Assembly: GCA_963580455.1 (NCBI GenBank)
Contig: OY756972.1
Span: forward strand, 10,121,001-10,185,000
Reading direction: 5' to 3'
Length of the DNA stretch: 64,000 nucleotides
Source: Euonymus europaeus
Taxonomy: Eukaryota > Streptophyta > Magnoliopsida > Celastrales > Celastraceae
The stretch's first letter is position 1. The number at the start of each line of letters is the position of its first letter. The notes below the pieces were generated by a model, which was not told where the DNA came from, searched no databases, and saw nothing but the letters and a program-made list of their open reading frames with translations. Below are positions 25,801 to 37,276 of the stretch, piece after piece. Both the position numbers and the translations under genes were made by a program.

Positions 25801-27640
25801 TAGATTATTTCGATGCCAAAACACCAAATTTCTACGACAAATGGACAAAACCGTTAAAAGCTCCTCCATAGAGAGAGTTGAGCAACTTTGGATCAGCAAA
25901 GTTGCTCGGTGTACAATTTTTATTGTTCTTATATGTCAAATTTTAAGAGTATAAGCTTCGTAGATTATTTCGATGCCAAAATACCAACTTTCTACGACAA
26001 ATGGATAAAACCGTTAAAAGCTCCGCCATAGAGAGAGTTGAGCAACTTCGGACCATCAAAGTTGCTCGGTGTACGATTTTTATTGTTCTTATATGTCAAA
26101 TTTTACGAGTATAAGCTTCCTAGATTATTTCGATGCCAAACCAACAACTTTCTATGACAAATGGACGAAACTGTTAAAAGCTCCTCCATAGAGACAGTTG
26201 AGCAAATTCGGACTACCAAAGTTGCTCGGGATAGACTTTTTATTGTTCTTCTATGTCAAATTTTAAGAGTATAAGCTTCGTAGATTATTTCGATGCCAAA
26301 ACACCAACTTTCTATGACAAATGGAGAAAACCGTTAAAAGCTCCTCCATAGAGAGAGTTGAGCAACTTCGCACTATCAAAGTTGCTCGGTGTACAATTTT
26401 TATTGTTCTTATATGTCAAATTTTACGAGTACAAGCTTCCTAGATTATTTCGATGCCAAAACACCAACTTTCTATGACAAATGGACAAAACCGTTAAAAG
26501 CTCCTGCATAGAGAGAGTTAAGCAACTTCGGACCAACAAAGTTGCTTTATGTACACTTTTTATTGTTCTTCTATGTAAAATTTTATTAATACAGGCTTCC
26601 AAGATTATTTCGATTCCAAAACACTAACTTTCTATGAAAAATGGATAAAACGGTTAATAGTTCCTCCATAGAGAGAGTTGAGCAATTTCGGATCAGCAAA
26701 GTTGCTCGGTGTACATTTTTTATTGTTCTTATATGTCAAATTTTAGGAGTATAAGCTTTGTAGATTATTTCGATGCCAAAACATCAACTTTTTACGACAA
26801 ATGGATAAAACCGTTAAAAGCTCATCCATAGAGAGAGTTGAGCAACTTCGGACCATCAAAGTTACTCGGTGTATAATTTTTATTGTTCTTATATGTCAAA
26901 TTTTACAAGTATAAGCTTACTAGATTATTTCGATGCCAAAACACCAACTTTCTACGACAAATGGACAAAACTGTTAAAAGCCCCTCCATAGAGAAAGTTG
27001 AGCAACTTCGGACCATCAAAGTTGCTCGGTGTACAATTTTTATTGTTCCTATATGTCAAATTTTACGAGTATAAGCTTCCTAGATTATTTCGATGCCAAA
27101 ACAGCAACTTTCTACGACAAATGGACAAAACCGTTAAAAGCTCCTCAGTAGAGAGAGTTGAGCAACTTCGGACCATCAAAGTTGCTCGGTGTACAATTTT
27201 TATTGTTCTTATATGTCAAATTTTACGAGTATAAGCTTCATAGACTATTTTGATGCCAAAACACTAACTATCTATGACAAATGGACGGAACCGTTAAAAG
27301 CTCCTCCATAGAGAGAGTTGAGCAACTTCGGACTACCAAAGTTGCTCGATGTACACTTTTTATTGTTCTTATATGTCAAATTTTATGAATATAAGCTTCA
27401 TAGAATATTTCGATGCTAAAACACCAACTTTCTATGACAAATGGAAAAAACCGTTAAAAGCTCCTCCATAGAGAGAGTTGAGCAGCTTCGGACCATCAAT
27501 GTTGCTCAATGTACACTTTTTATTGTTCTTCTATGTAAAATTTTATTAATACAGGGTTCCAAGATTATTTCGATGCCAAAACACCTACTTTCTATGACAA
27601 ATGGACGAAACCGTTAAAAGCTCCTCCATAGAGAGAGTTG
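19801..27640 (+). repeat. 14-mer higher-order repeat (2240 bp) with shortened copies
   Basis: The anchor GACCAACAAAGTTGCTCGG falls at 19971, 22211, 23971 and 25571, giving units of 2240, 1760 and 1600 bp, then a final long copy to about 27640. The second unit lacks three monomers after the CTCCTCAGTAG monomer. The third lacks four, including that monomer. The last copy retains the CTCCTCAGTAG, GCTCGATGTACAC and GCAGCTTCGG monomers seen at the end of the first. Deletions are whole monomers, so the 160-bp phase is kept. Confidence 0.88.
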
Positions 27641-28740
27641 AGCAACTTCGGACTATCAAAGTTGCTCGGGATAGACTTTTTATTGTTCTTCTATGTCAAA
27701 TTTTACGAGTATAAGCTTCCTAGATTATTTCTATGTCAAAACACCAACTTTCTATGACAAATGGACAAAATCGTTAAAAGCTCCTCCATAGAGAGAGTTG
27801 AGCAACTTCGGCCAATCAAAGTTGCTCGGTGTACACTTTTTATTGTTCTTATACGTCAAATTTTAGGAGTATAAGCTTCCTAGATTATTTTGATGCCAAA
27901 ATACCAACTTTCTACGACAAATGGACAAAACCGTTAAAAGTTCCTCCATAGAGAGAGTTGAGCAACTTCAGACTACCAAAGTTGCTCGGTGTACAATTTT
28001 TATTGTTCGTATATGTCAAATTTTACGAGTATAAGCTTCCTAGATTATTTTGACGCGAAAACACCAACTTTCTATGACAAATGGACAAAACCGTTAAAAG
28101 CTCCTCCATATGGAGAGTTGAGCAACTTCGAACTACCAAAGTTGCTCGGGATAGACTTTTTATTGTTCTTCTATGTCAAATTTTACGAGTATAAGCTTCA
28201 TAGATTATTTTGATGCCAAAACACCAACTATCTATGACAAATGGACGGAACCGTTAAAAGCTCCTCCATAGAGAGAGTGAAGCAACTTCGGACTACCAAA
28301 GTTGCTCGGGATAGACTTTTTATTGTTCTTCTATGTCAAATTTTACGAGTATAAGCTTCCTAGATTATTTCGATGCCAAAACACCAACTTTCTATGACAA
28401 ATGGACAAAATCATTAAAAGCTCCTCCATAGAGAGAGTTGAGCAACTTCGGGCAATCAAAGTTGCTCGGTGTACAATTTTTATTGTTCTTATATGTTAAA
28501 TTTTACGAGTAGAAGCTTCATAGACTATTTTGATGCCAAAACACCAACTATCTATGACAAATGGACGGAACCGTTAAAAGCTCCTCCCTAGAGAGAGTTG
28601 AGCAACTTCGGGCAATCAAAGTTGCTTGGTGTACACTTTTTATTGTTCTTATATGTCAAATTTTACGAGTACAAGCTTCCTAGATTATTTCGATGCGAAA
28701 ACACCAACTTTCTATAAAAGATGGACAAAACCTTTAAAAG
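27641..28740 (+). repeat. Satellite, mixed monomers at the end of the left-arm type
   Basis: About seven monomers combining CTCGGGATAGACTTTTTATTG and CTCGGTGTACAC types, with variants such as TTTTGACGCG. No tandem HOR is visible. This is the last stretch before the change to TTCTTCTATG-linker monomers. Confidence 0.65.
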
Positions 28741-30078
28741 CTCGTCCATAGAGAGTTGAGCAAGTTCGGACCATAAAAGTTGTTCGAGGTGCACCTTTTA
28801 CGATTCTTCTATGTCAAATTTTACGAGTATAAGCTTCCTAGATTATTTCGATACCAAAACACCGACTTTCTATAAAAGATGGACAAAACCTTTAAAAGCT
28901 CGTCCATAGAGAGTTGAGCAAGTTCGGACCATCAAAGTTGCTTTGGATACACTTTTTATTTTTCTACTATGTCAAATTTTGTTAGTATAGGCTACCAAGA
29001 TTATTTTGATTCAAAAACACCAACTTTCAATGAAAAATGGAAAAAATCGTTAAAAGCTCCTCCACAGAGAGAGTTGAACAACTTCGGACCATCAAAGTTG
29101 CTCTATATAGACTTTTTACTGTTCTTCTATGTCAAATTTTATGAATACAAGCTTCCTAGATTATTTCGATTCCAAAACACCAACTTTCTATGACAAATGG
29201 ACAAAACCGTTAAAAGATCCTCCATAGAGAGAGTTGAGCAACTTCAGACCATCAAAGTTGCTCAGTGTACACTTTTTATTGTTCTTATATGTCAAATTTT
29301 ATGAGTATAAGCTTCCTAGATTATTTCAATGCCAAAACACCAACTTTCTATGACAAATGGACAAAACCGTTAAAAGCTCCTCCATAGAGAGAGTTGAGCA
29401 ACTTCGGACCATCAGAGTTGCTCTATGTACAGTTTTTATTGTTCTTCTATGTCAAATTTTATGAATACAAGCTTCCTAGATTATTTCGATTCCAAAACAC
29501 CAACTTTCTATGACAAATGGACAAAACCGTTAAAAGATCCTCCATAGAGAGAGTTGAGCAACTTCAGACCATCAAAGTTGCTCAGTGTACACATTTTATT
29601 GTTCTTATATGTCAAATTTTATGAGTATAAGCTTCCTAGATTATTTCGATGCCAAAACACCAACTTTCTATGACAAATGGACAAAACCGTTAAAAGCTCC
29701 TTCATAGAGAGAGTTGAGCAACTTCGGACCATCAGAGTTGCTCTATGTACACTTTTTATTGTTCTTCTATGTCAAATTTTATGAATACAAGCTTCCAAGA
29801 TTATTTCGATTCCAAAACACCAACTTCCTATGACAAATGGAAAAAATCGTTAAAAGCTCCTCCATAGAGAGAGTTGAGCAACTTCAGACCATGAAAGTTG
29901 CTCGGTGTATAATTTTTATTGTTCTTATATGTTAAATTTTACGAGTACAAGCTTCCTAGATTATTTCGATGCCAAAACACCAGCTTTCTATGACAAATGG
30001 ACAAAACCGTTAAAAGATCCTCTATAGAGAGAGTTGAGCAACTTCGGACCATCAAAGTTTCTTTGGATACACTTTTTA

Positions 30079-30222
30079 TTTTTCTTCTATGTCAAATTTT
30101 ATGAGTATAGGCTTCCAAGATTATTTTGATTCAATGACAAATGGACAAAATCATTAAAAGCTCCTCTACAGAGAGAGTTGAAGAACTTCAGACCATCCAA
30201 GTTTTTCGGTGGACAATTTTTA
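30079..30222 (+). repeat. 144-bp short monomer (16-bp deletion)
   Basis: The usual run between GATTCAA and ATGACAAATGG (the CACCAACTTTCT region) is missing at about 30130-30137, and the TTGTTCTT landmark moves from 30079 to 30223. This is the shortest monomer I found in the window. Confidence 0.85.
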
Positions 30223-30783
30223 TTGTTCTTCTATGTCAAATTTTACGAGTATAAGCATCCTAGATTATCTCGATGCCAAAACACCAACTTTCTATGACAA
30301 ACGTACAAAACCGTTAAAAGTTCCTCCGTAGAGAGAGTTGAGCAACTTCGGACCATCCAAGTTGCTCGGTGCACACTTTTCATAGTTCTTCTAATTGAAA
30401 TTTTACGAGTATAAGTTTCCTAGATTATTTCGATGGCAAACACCTATATTTCAATGGTAAATGGACAAAACCGTTAAAAGCTCCTCCATAGAGAGAGTTG
30501 AGCAACTTCGGACCATCAGAGTTGCTCTATGTACACTTTTTATTGTTCTTCTATGTCGAAATTTTATGAATACAAGCTTCCAAGATTATTTTGATTCCAA
30601 AACACCAACTTTCTATGACAAATTGACAAAACCGTTAAAAGCTCCTCCATAGAGAGAGTTGACCAAGTTCGAACGACCAAATTTGCTCGGCGTACACTTT
30701 TTACAATTCTTCTATGTCAAATTGTACGAGTATAAGCTTCCTGGATTTTTCGATACCAAAACACCAACTTTCTATAACAAATG

Positions 30784-30788
30784 GACAA
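30784..30788. repeat. Target site duplication, left copy (GACAA)
   Basis: Five satellite bases immediately before the TG end, within the conserved ATGGACAAAACC motif of the monomer. They match the five bases after the element except at the second position. Confidence 0.85.
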
Positions 30789-31047
30789 TGTCACGCCCCG
30801 TTTCCGGAGACGCGACTGGGTGCTTTCTCCGCACCCTTCCTAGGCCACTAGTGTGAACATCCGGGATCAACCGAAAATCCGGCAGCACCTCCCCGTATAT
30901 CGGAGAGTGCCCACCTACATCAGAAACGCAGCAACAACAACATCACACTAGCAACCTTGCAAACATAGGCCTCGGGCCTCAACCACATGCAATCCTGACC
31001 CTAGGCCTCAGGCCATCCACTACCAGCATGCACAAACTGATGGCATC

Positions 31048-31056
31048 ATATATAAA
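31048..31056 (-). promoter_or_regulatory. Possible LTR TATA box
   Basis: The plus strand reads ATATATAAA and the minus strand TTTATATAT. If the LTR is on the minus strand, a start near here would leave a U3 of about 1.95 kb and an R-U5 of about 0.26 kb, which is plausible. On the plus strand the same site is a textbook TATATAAA but would give a very short U3. Weak evidence from motif and position only. Confidence 0.2.
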
Positions 31057-31984
31057 TCCACACACAAAATTTTATATCATCAAATATAACCATAATTCAA
31101 CATCCACATCCACATGAAGCACAATCGTGCCAAATAGTTATATTCTCTCAACATAGATATACTACATACACCCACATGCATAGAGTATATCTCTAGCACC
31201 CCATCCTATCCAGGGCCATCCATGTCACGTTCCGCTCACCGATCCGCACCACCGGTACCCATACCAGTATCTCCTGTGGAAGGAAGAAAGTAAAGGAGTG
31301 AGCTAGAAGCTCAGTAGGGTAAGGAAATAAACATTGTTATAGGCAGAACCAAAAGGAAGTAATGCAACAATATGTACCTACCACATGAACATATACTCAA
31401 CAAATTCACATCAACATTTATCCGGATAAACCCTTTCGAAGCACAACAACCACCATATCATTGAAACTCAATGCAATATTGCAAGGGAGAAAGCTCACCA
31501 CAACCAACCACTCCTAGGATCATCCGGTTGCGTGAACCTATCACGCCTGCACCCCACAAGGCAAGCCACTCTCGACCCCGCCCCTAGTGCGTTATCCCAC
31601 ATGGGGTTCGCGTGACTTGGTGATAACAACCTTCACCTTGCCATCCTCCCATGTGGCTTTCAAGTAACCTAAAAGTTCCCGAGTCCATACCCGAGTCCCC
31701 CATGCATCTCTAATGCATTATGACATGTCATGCCGAATAGATAAATATATATGAATATCCTATATATCTTACATAACTACCATGATGCATGAACGAAAGA
31801 TCACAACGTGTCCGTAAATGACAGAACACTAAATCGGGTCATGCAACATTCAACATCAACAATAATCCACACAAGGCTCGTTTCCCCTTAGAAGCAATTA
31901 AGGCGGAAACACAAACAACGGCGACCAATGAAGAATAGAAACGCTATTTAGGCAACAATAACGAATGATAGATAGAAAGGTTGG

Positions 31985-32346
31985 AAATCCCCTACCTCGT
32001 TCCGAGCCAACACACAAATTCTCAAATTTAGGGTTTTAACCCTTGGTTCTCCCAACCTATCGATTCACATCAAATTGAACTCATATAATCAAACCAAAAA
32101 TACCATATTATCATATCAATAACAATTTAATCAACCAATTCGAAATTACTTACTTCTCTCTCTACAAATCCCCTACCTCGTTCCGAGCCAACACACAAAT
32201 TCTCAAATTTAGGGTTTTAACCCTTGGTTCTCACAACCTATCGATTCACATCAAATTGAACTCATATAATCAAACCAAAAATACCATATTATCATATCAA
32301 TAACAATTTAATCAACCAATTCAAAATTATTTACTTCTCTCTCTAG
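31985..32346. repeat. 181-bp tandem duplication inside the LTR
   Basis: Copy 1 is 31985-32165 and copy 2 is 32166-32346. Both begin AAATCCCCTACCTCG and end in a CTCTCTCTA stretch. I see about four substitutions: CTCCCAAC/CTCACAAC, TTCGAAATT/TTCAAAATT, TACTTAC/TATTTAC and the last base. Two are consistent with C-to-T decay. The duplication may be a family feature or private to this copy. Confidence 0.92.
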
Positions 32347-32717
32347 AAATTCCTTCCAAAATCCTCCAAACTCACTCCAAGCTCAACTACACTCCAAAAC
32401 ACAAACCAATCTACATAAACATCCAAAATCAAACTATAATCAACATATCTAAAGCATAGAGCTCATCTCCCTAAGAACCAAATGAATCTAACAAAAACCT
32501 AGAATTTAAAAACTATGGAAAAACTTACCAAAATCTTTAAACCTAGCTTGAATCTTCAATATAGCACTCCAATCATCATGAATCCTCAAGAATTAGGTTG
32601 AATCCTTGCTTGAAACCATTTCTCTCTCTAGAATCGTCGTTCTCTCTCACTCTAGGACTGAAAATACCCAGAATTTACTCTACTTGATCGTTGGAACTCT
32701 TTTTGAAAGTTCGAGTT

Positions 32718-32729
32718 GCGCCTAGGCGC
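32718..32729. other. GC-rich palindrome cluster in the LTR
   Basis: GCGCCTAGGCGC is a perfect 12-bp palindrome. Related GC-rich words follow within 100 bp: TTGGGCGCTCCTCGGCGC and GCCTAGGCGCA, with GCCTAGGC at 32794-32801. The cluster lies about 0.2-0.3 kb from the LTR's presumed 5' end. Its function is unknown. Confidence 0.6.
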
Positions 32730-33014
32730 TCTGGCCTAACTGGTTTTACCATAACACGCTGTCTTGGGCGCTCCTCGGCGCACTTTTGTTCATGCCTAGG
32801 CGCACACTGCCTTGGCGTGTGATCTCAATTTTTCTTACTGCGTCTCGGTCTTAGCTTTGATTTGATATATTATGGGCCCGAAACGGACATCTGTGCTAAA
32901 AGTTATGACCCATTTAACAAACCTAGCTCAAAAATTACCTTTCCATGATTCGTACCTCACGGATCATCCGTAATTAACTCAAACCTAAATTTTTTTTTGG
33001 ATCGGGGTCTCACA

Positions 33015-33019
33015 GGCAA
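33015..33019. repeat. Target site duplication, right copy (GGCAA)
   Basis: Five bases directly after the CA end, followed by AACCATTAAAAGC, which continues the monomer. One substitution (A to G) separates it from the left copy. A 5-bp duplication is the usual size for plant LTR retrotransposons. Confidence 0.82.
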
Positions 33020-36000
33020 AACCATTAAAAGCTCCTCCATAGAGAGAGTTGAGCAAGTTCGGACCATAAAAGTTGTTCGAGTTGCACCTTTTACGATTCT
33101 TCTATGTCGAATTTTAAGAGTATGGGATTCCTAGATTATTTCGATGACAAAAAACCAACTTTCTATGACAAATCGACAAAACACCTAAAAGCTCCTCCAT
33201 AGAGAGAGTTGACCAAGTTCAGACCATAAAAGTTGTTCGAGGTGCACCTTTTACAATTCTTCTATGTCAAATTTTACGAGTATAGGCTTCCTAGATTTTT
33301 TCGATACCAAAACACCAACTTTCTATAACAAATGGACAAAACCTGTAAAAGCTCATCCATAGAGAGAGTTGAGCAAGTTCGGACAATAAAAGTTGTTCGA
33401 GATGCAACTTTTGCGATTCCTCTATGTCAAATTTTACGAGTATAAGCTTCCAAGATTATTACGATGCCAAAACACCAACTTTCTAAGACAAATGGACAAA
33501 ACCGTTAAAAGCTCCTCCAAAGAGAGAGTTGAGCAACTTCGAACCATCAAAGTTGCTCTATATACACTTTTTATTGTTCTTCTATGTCAAATTTTATGAA
33601 TACAAGCTTCCTAGATTACATCGATTCCAAAACACAACCTTTCTATGACAAATGGACAAAACCGTTAAAAGCTCCTCCATAGAGAGAGTTGAGCAACTTC
33701 AGACCATCAAAGTTGCTCCGTGTACACTTTTTATTGTTCTTATATGTCAAATTTTACGAGTATAAGCTTCCTAGATTATTTTGATGCCAAAACAACAACT
33801 TTCTATGACAAATGGACAAAACCGTTAAAAGCTCCTCCATAGAGAAAGTTGAGCAATTTCGGACCATCAGAGTTGCTCTATGTACACTTTTTATTGTTCT
33901 TCTATGTCAAATTTTATGAATACAAGCTTCCAAGAATATTTCGATTCCAAAACACCAACTTTCTATGACAAATAAAAAAAAACCGTTGAAAGCTCCTCCA
34001 TAGAGAGAGTTGAGCAACTTCCGACCTTGAACGTTGCTCGGTGTAAAATTTTTATTGTTCTTATATGTCAAATTTTACGAGTACAAGCTTCCTAGATTAT
34101 TTCGATGCCAAAACACCAGCTTTCTATGACAAATGGACAAAACTGTTAAAAGATCCTCCATAGAGAGAGTTGAGCAACTTCGGACCATCAAAGTTGCTAT
34201 GGATACACTTTTTATTGTTCTTCTATGTCAAATTTTATGAGCATAGGCTTCCAAGATTATTTTGATTCCAAAACACCGACCTTTTATGAAAAATGGACAA
34301 AACCGTTAAAAGCTCCTCCACAGAGAGAGTTGAAGAACTTCGGACCATCTAAGTTGCGCGGTGCACACTTTTCATTGTTCTTCGAATTGAAATTTTACGA
34401 GTATAAGTTTCCAAGATTGTTTCCATGGCAAAGCACCAACTTTCTATAACAAATGGATAAAACCATTAAAAGCTCCTCCATAGAGAGAGTTGAGCAAGTT
34501 TGGACTATAAAAGTTGTTCGAGGTGCACCTTTTACGATTCTTCTATGTCAAATTTTACGAGTATGGGCTTCCTAGATTATTTCGATGACAAAACACCAAC
34601 TTTTTATGACAAAAGAACAAAACAACTAAAAGCTCCTCCATAGAGAGAGTTGAGCAACTTCGGACCATCAAAGTCGCTCGGGATACACTTTTTATTGGTC
34701 TTCTATGTCAAATTTTATGAGTATAAGCTTCCAAGATTTTTTCTATTCCAAAACACAAACTTTCTATGACAAATTGGCAAAACCGTTAAAAGCTCCTCCA
34801 TAGAGAGACTTGAGCAACTTCGGAACATCAAAGTTGCTCGGTGTACAATTTTTATTGTTCTTATATGTCAAATTTTATGAGTATAAGCTTCCTAGATTAT
34901 TTCGATGCCAAAATACAAACTTTCTATGAAAAATGGACAAAATCGCTAAAAGCTCCTCCATAGAGAGAGTTGAGCAACTTCGGAATATCAAAGTTGTTTT
35001 ATATACACTTTTTATTGTTTTTCTATGTCAAATTTTATGAATACAAGCTTCCAAGATTAATTCGATTCCAAAACACCAACTTTCTATGACAAATGGACAA
35101 AACCGTTAAAAGCTACTTCATAGAGTGGGTTGAGCAACTTTGGACCATCGAAGTTGGTCTATGTACATTTTTTAAGTTTCTTGTATGTCAAATTTTACGA
35201 GTATAAGCTTCCTAGATAATTTCGATGCCAAAACACTAACTTTCTATGACAAATGGAAAAAACCGTTAAAAGCTCCTCGAAAGAGAGAGTTGAGCAACCT
35301 CGGACCATGAAAGTTGCTCTATATACACTTTTTATTGTTCTTCTATGTGAAATTTTATGAATACAAGCTTCCTAGATTATTTCGATTCCAAAACACCAAT
35401 TTTCTATGACAAATGGACAAAATCGTTAAAAGCTCCCCCATAAAGAGAGTTGAGCAACTTCGGACCATTAAAGTTGCTCGGTGTACACTTTTTGTTGTTC
35501 TCATATGTCAAATTTTATGAGTATAAGCTTCCTAGATTATTTCGATGCCAAAACACCTACTTTCTATGACAAATGGACAAAACCGTTAAAATATCCTCCA
35601 CGGAGAGAGTTGAGCAACTTCGAATCATCAAAATTGCTTTGGATACACTTTTTGTTGTTCTTCTATGTCAAATTTTATGAGTATAGGCTTCCAAGATTAT
35701 TTTGATTCAAAAACACCAACTTTCTATGACAAATGGACAAAACCGTTAAAAGCTCCTCCACAGAGAGAGTTGAAGAACTTCGGACCATCCAAGTTTTTCG
35801 GTGGACACCTTTGATTGTTCTCCTATATCAAATTTTACGAGTATAAGCATCCTAGATTATTTCGATGCCAAAATACCAACTTTCTATGACAAACGGAGAA
35901 AACCGTTAAAAGTTCCTCCATAGAGAGAGTTGAGCAACTTCGGACCATCAAAGTTGCTCTATGTACACTTTTTATTGTTCTTCTATGTCAAATTTTATGA

Positions 36001-37092
36001 ATACAAGCTTCCAAGATTATTTCGAATCCAAAACACCAACTTTCTATGACAAATGGACAAAACCCTTAAAAGCTCCTCCACAGATAGAGTTGAGCAAGTT
36101 CGGACGACCAAATTTACCTGGCGTACACTTTTTACAATTCTTCTATGTCAAATTTTACAAGTATAAGCTTCGTAGATTTTTTCGATACCAAAACACCAAC
36201 TTTCTATAACAAATGGACAAAACCATTAAAAGCTCCTCCATAGAGAGAGTTGAGCAAGTTCGAACAATAAAAGTTGTTCGAAATGCACCTTTTACGATTC
36301 ATCTATGTCAAATTTTACGAGAATAGGCTTCCTAGATTATTTTGATGACAAAACACGAACTTTCTATGACAAATGGACAAAACAGCTAAAAGCTCCTTCA
36401 TAGAGAGAGTTGAGAAACTTCGGACCATCAAAGTCGCTCGGGATACACTTTTTCTTGTTCTTCTATGTCAAATTTTATGAGTATAAGCTTCCTAGATTAT
36501 TTCGATGCCAAAACACAAACTTTCTATGACAAATGGACAAAACCGTTAAAGGCTCCTCCATAGGGAGAGTTGAGCAACTTCGGACCATCAAAATTGCTCT
36601 ATGTACACTTTTTATTGTTTTTCTATGTCAAATTTTATGAAAACAAGCTTGCAAGATTATTTCGATTCCAAAACACCAACATTCTATGACAAATGGACAA
36701 AACCGTTAAAAGCTCCTCCATAGAGAGGGTTGAGCAACTTTGGACCATCAAAGTTGCTCTATGTACACTTTTATTGTTCTTGTATGTCAAACTGTACGAG
36801 TATAAGCTTCCTAGATTATTTCGATGCTAAAACACCAATTTTCTATGACAAATGGATAAAACCGTTAAAAGGTCCTCCATAGAGAGAGTTGAGCAACTTC
36901 GGACCATCAAAGTTGTCGGTGTACACTTTTTATTGTTCTTCTGTGTCAAATTTTACGAGTATAAGCTTCCTAGATTATTTCGATTCCAAAACACCAACTT
37001 TCAACGACAAATGGACAAAACCGTTAAAAGCTCCTCCATAGAGAGAGTTGAGTAAGTTCGGACAACCAAAGTTGCTCGGAGTATACTTTTCA

Positions 37093-37276
37093 CTATTCTT
37101 CTATATCATATTTTACGATTATAGGTTTGATAAATTATTTCCATGTGAAAACACCAACTTTTTATGAAAAATGGACAAAATTGTTAAAAGATCCTTCATA
37201 GATAGAGTTGAGCAACTTCGGACCATCAAAGTTGCTCAGAACACACCTTTTATTGTTCCTCTATGTACAGTTTTTA
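37093..37276 (+). repeat. 184-bp long monomer (24-bp insertion, register slip)
   Basis: After GTTGCTCAGAACACACC the text runs TTTTATTGTTCCTCTATG and then TACAGTTTTTATTATT, so the GTTGCTCTATGTACAC-to-TTTTATT stretch is present twice. The distance between adjacent landmark positions (37093 and 37277) is 184 bp. An out-of-register exchange between the similar words GTTCTTCTATG and GTTGCTCTATG would explain it. Confidence 0.75.

Larger units (their letters stand above)
1..30788 (+). repeat. 160-bp satellite array, left arm (about 192 monomers)
   Basis: Head-to-tail copies of one roughly 160-bp unit. The landmark TTGTTCTT returns at 1, 161 and 321, and still every 160 bp at 12003 and 28323 apart from small indel shifts. 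Fixed landmarks in order are TTGTTCTT, GTCAAATTTTA, a HindIII site (AAGCTT), GATTATTTCGATGCC, CAACTTTCTATGACAAATGG, GTTAAAAGCTCC, CATAGAGAGAGTTGAGCAAC and GTTGCTCGGTGTAC. All copies run the same way. Monomers mostly carry the TTCTTATATG linker until about 28.7 kb. The arm ends inside a monomer where an LTR element is inserted. No coding capacity is supported. The family is not recognised; a plant centromeric or heterochromatic satellite is inferred from size and organisation. Confidence 0.97.
28741..30788 (+). repeat. Diverged satellite with 2-mer (320-bp) repeats, upstream of LTR
   Basis: It opens with two 158-bp monomers that both read CGTCCATAGAGAGTTGAGC (2 bp short) at about 28742 and 28902. 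From about 29120 to 29760 a dimer repeats at 320 bp: the CTTCAGACC...CTCAGTGTAC and ATCAGAGTTGCTCTATG monomers alternate (29401 and 29721). Indels are frequent: a 16-bp deletion at about 30136, one extra base in GTCGAAATTTT at about 30558, and a lost base in GGATTTTTCG at about 30744. Confidence 0.75.
30789..33014 (-). mobile_element. Solo LTR (2226 bp), probably Ty3/gypsy, inserted in satellite
   Basis: Non-satellite DNA begins TGTCACGCCCCG (30789-30800) and ends CGGGGTCTCACA (33003-33014). This gives TG...CA ends with an imperfect terminal inverted repeat (9 of 12 matches). Both sides carry a 5-bp direct repeat (GACAA, GGCAA), and removing the element plus one repeat restores a continuous monomer. 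No gag, pol or integrase frame and no second LTR are seen, so it is read as a solo LTR left by LTR-LTR recombination. Minus-strand orientation is preferred because, read that way, it ends GGGGCGTGACA, like many plant Ty3/gypsy LTRs as I remember them, and the TATA-like site would leave a long U3. The lineage (Tekay/Del-like) is a guess. G+C is visibly higher in places than in the satellite. Confidence 0.85.

Noticed and set aside
30659..30856. Open frame of 65 codons across the satellite/LTR boundary
   Set aside because: It begins in satellite and ends inside the LTR, so it is a chance fusion frame.
32027..32036. Telomere-like TTTAGGG
   Set aside because: Only a single heptamer per LTR duplication copy, not a tandem telomeric run.
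30789..33014. Complete retrotransposon or protein-coding gene in the insert
   Set aside because: There is no second LTR, no primer-binding site or polypurine tract next to an LTR end, and no gag or pol frame; the whole 2.2 kb fits one LTR.
30789..33014. DNA transposon with terminal inverted repeats
   Set aside because: The inverted similarity is short and imperfect (9 of 12), the ends are TG and CA, and the 5-bp duplication fits LTR integration better.
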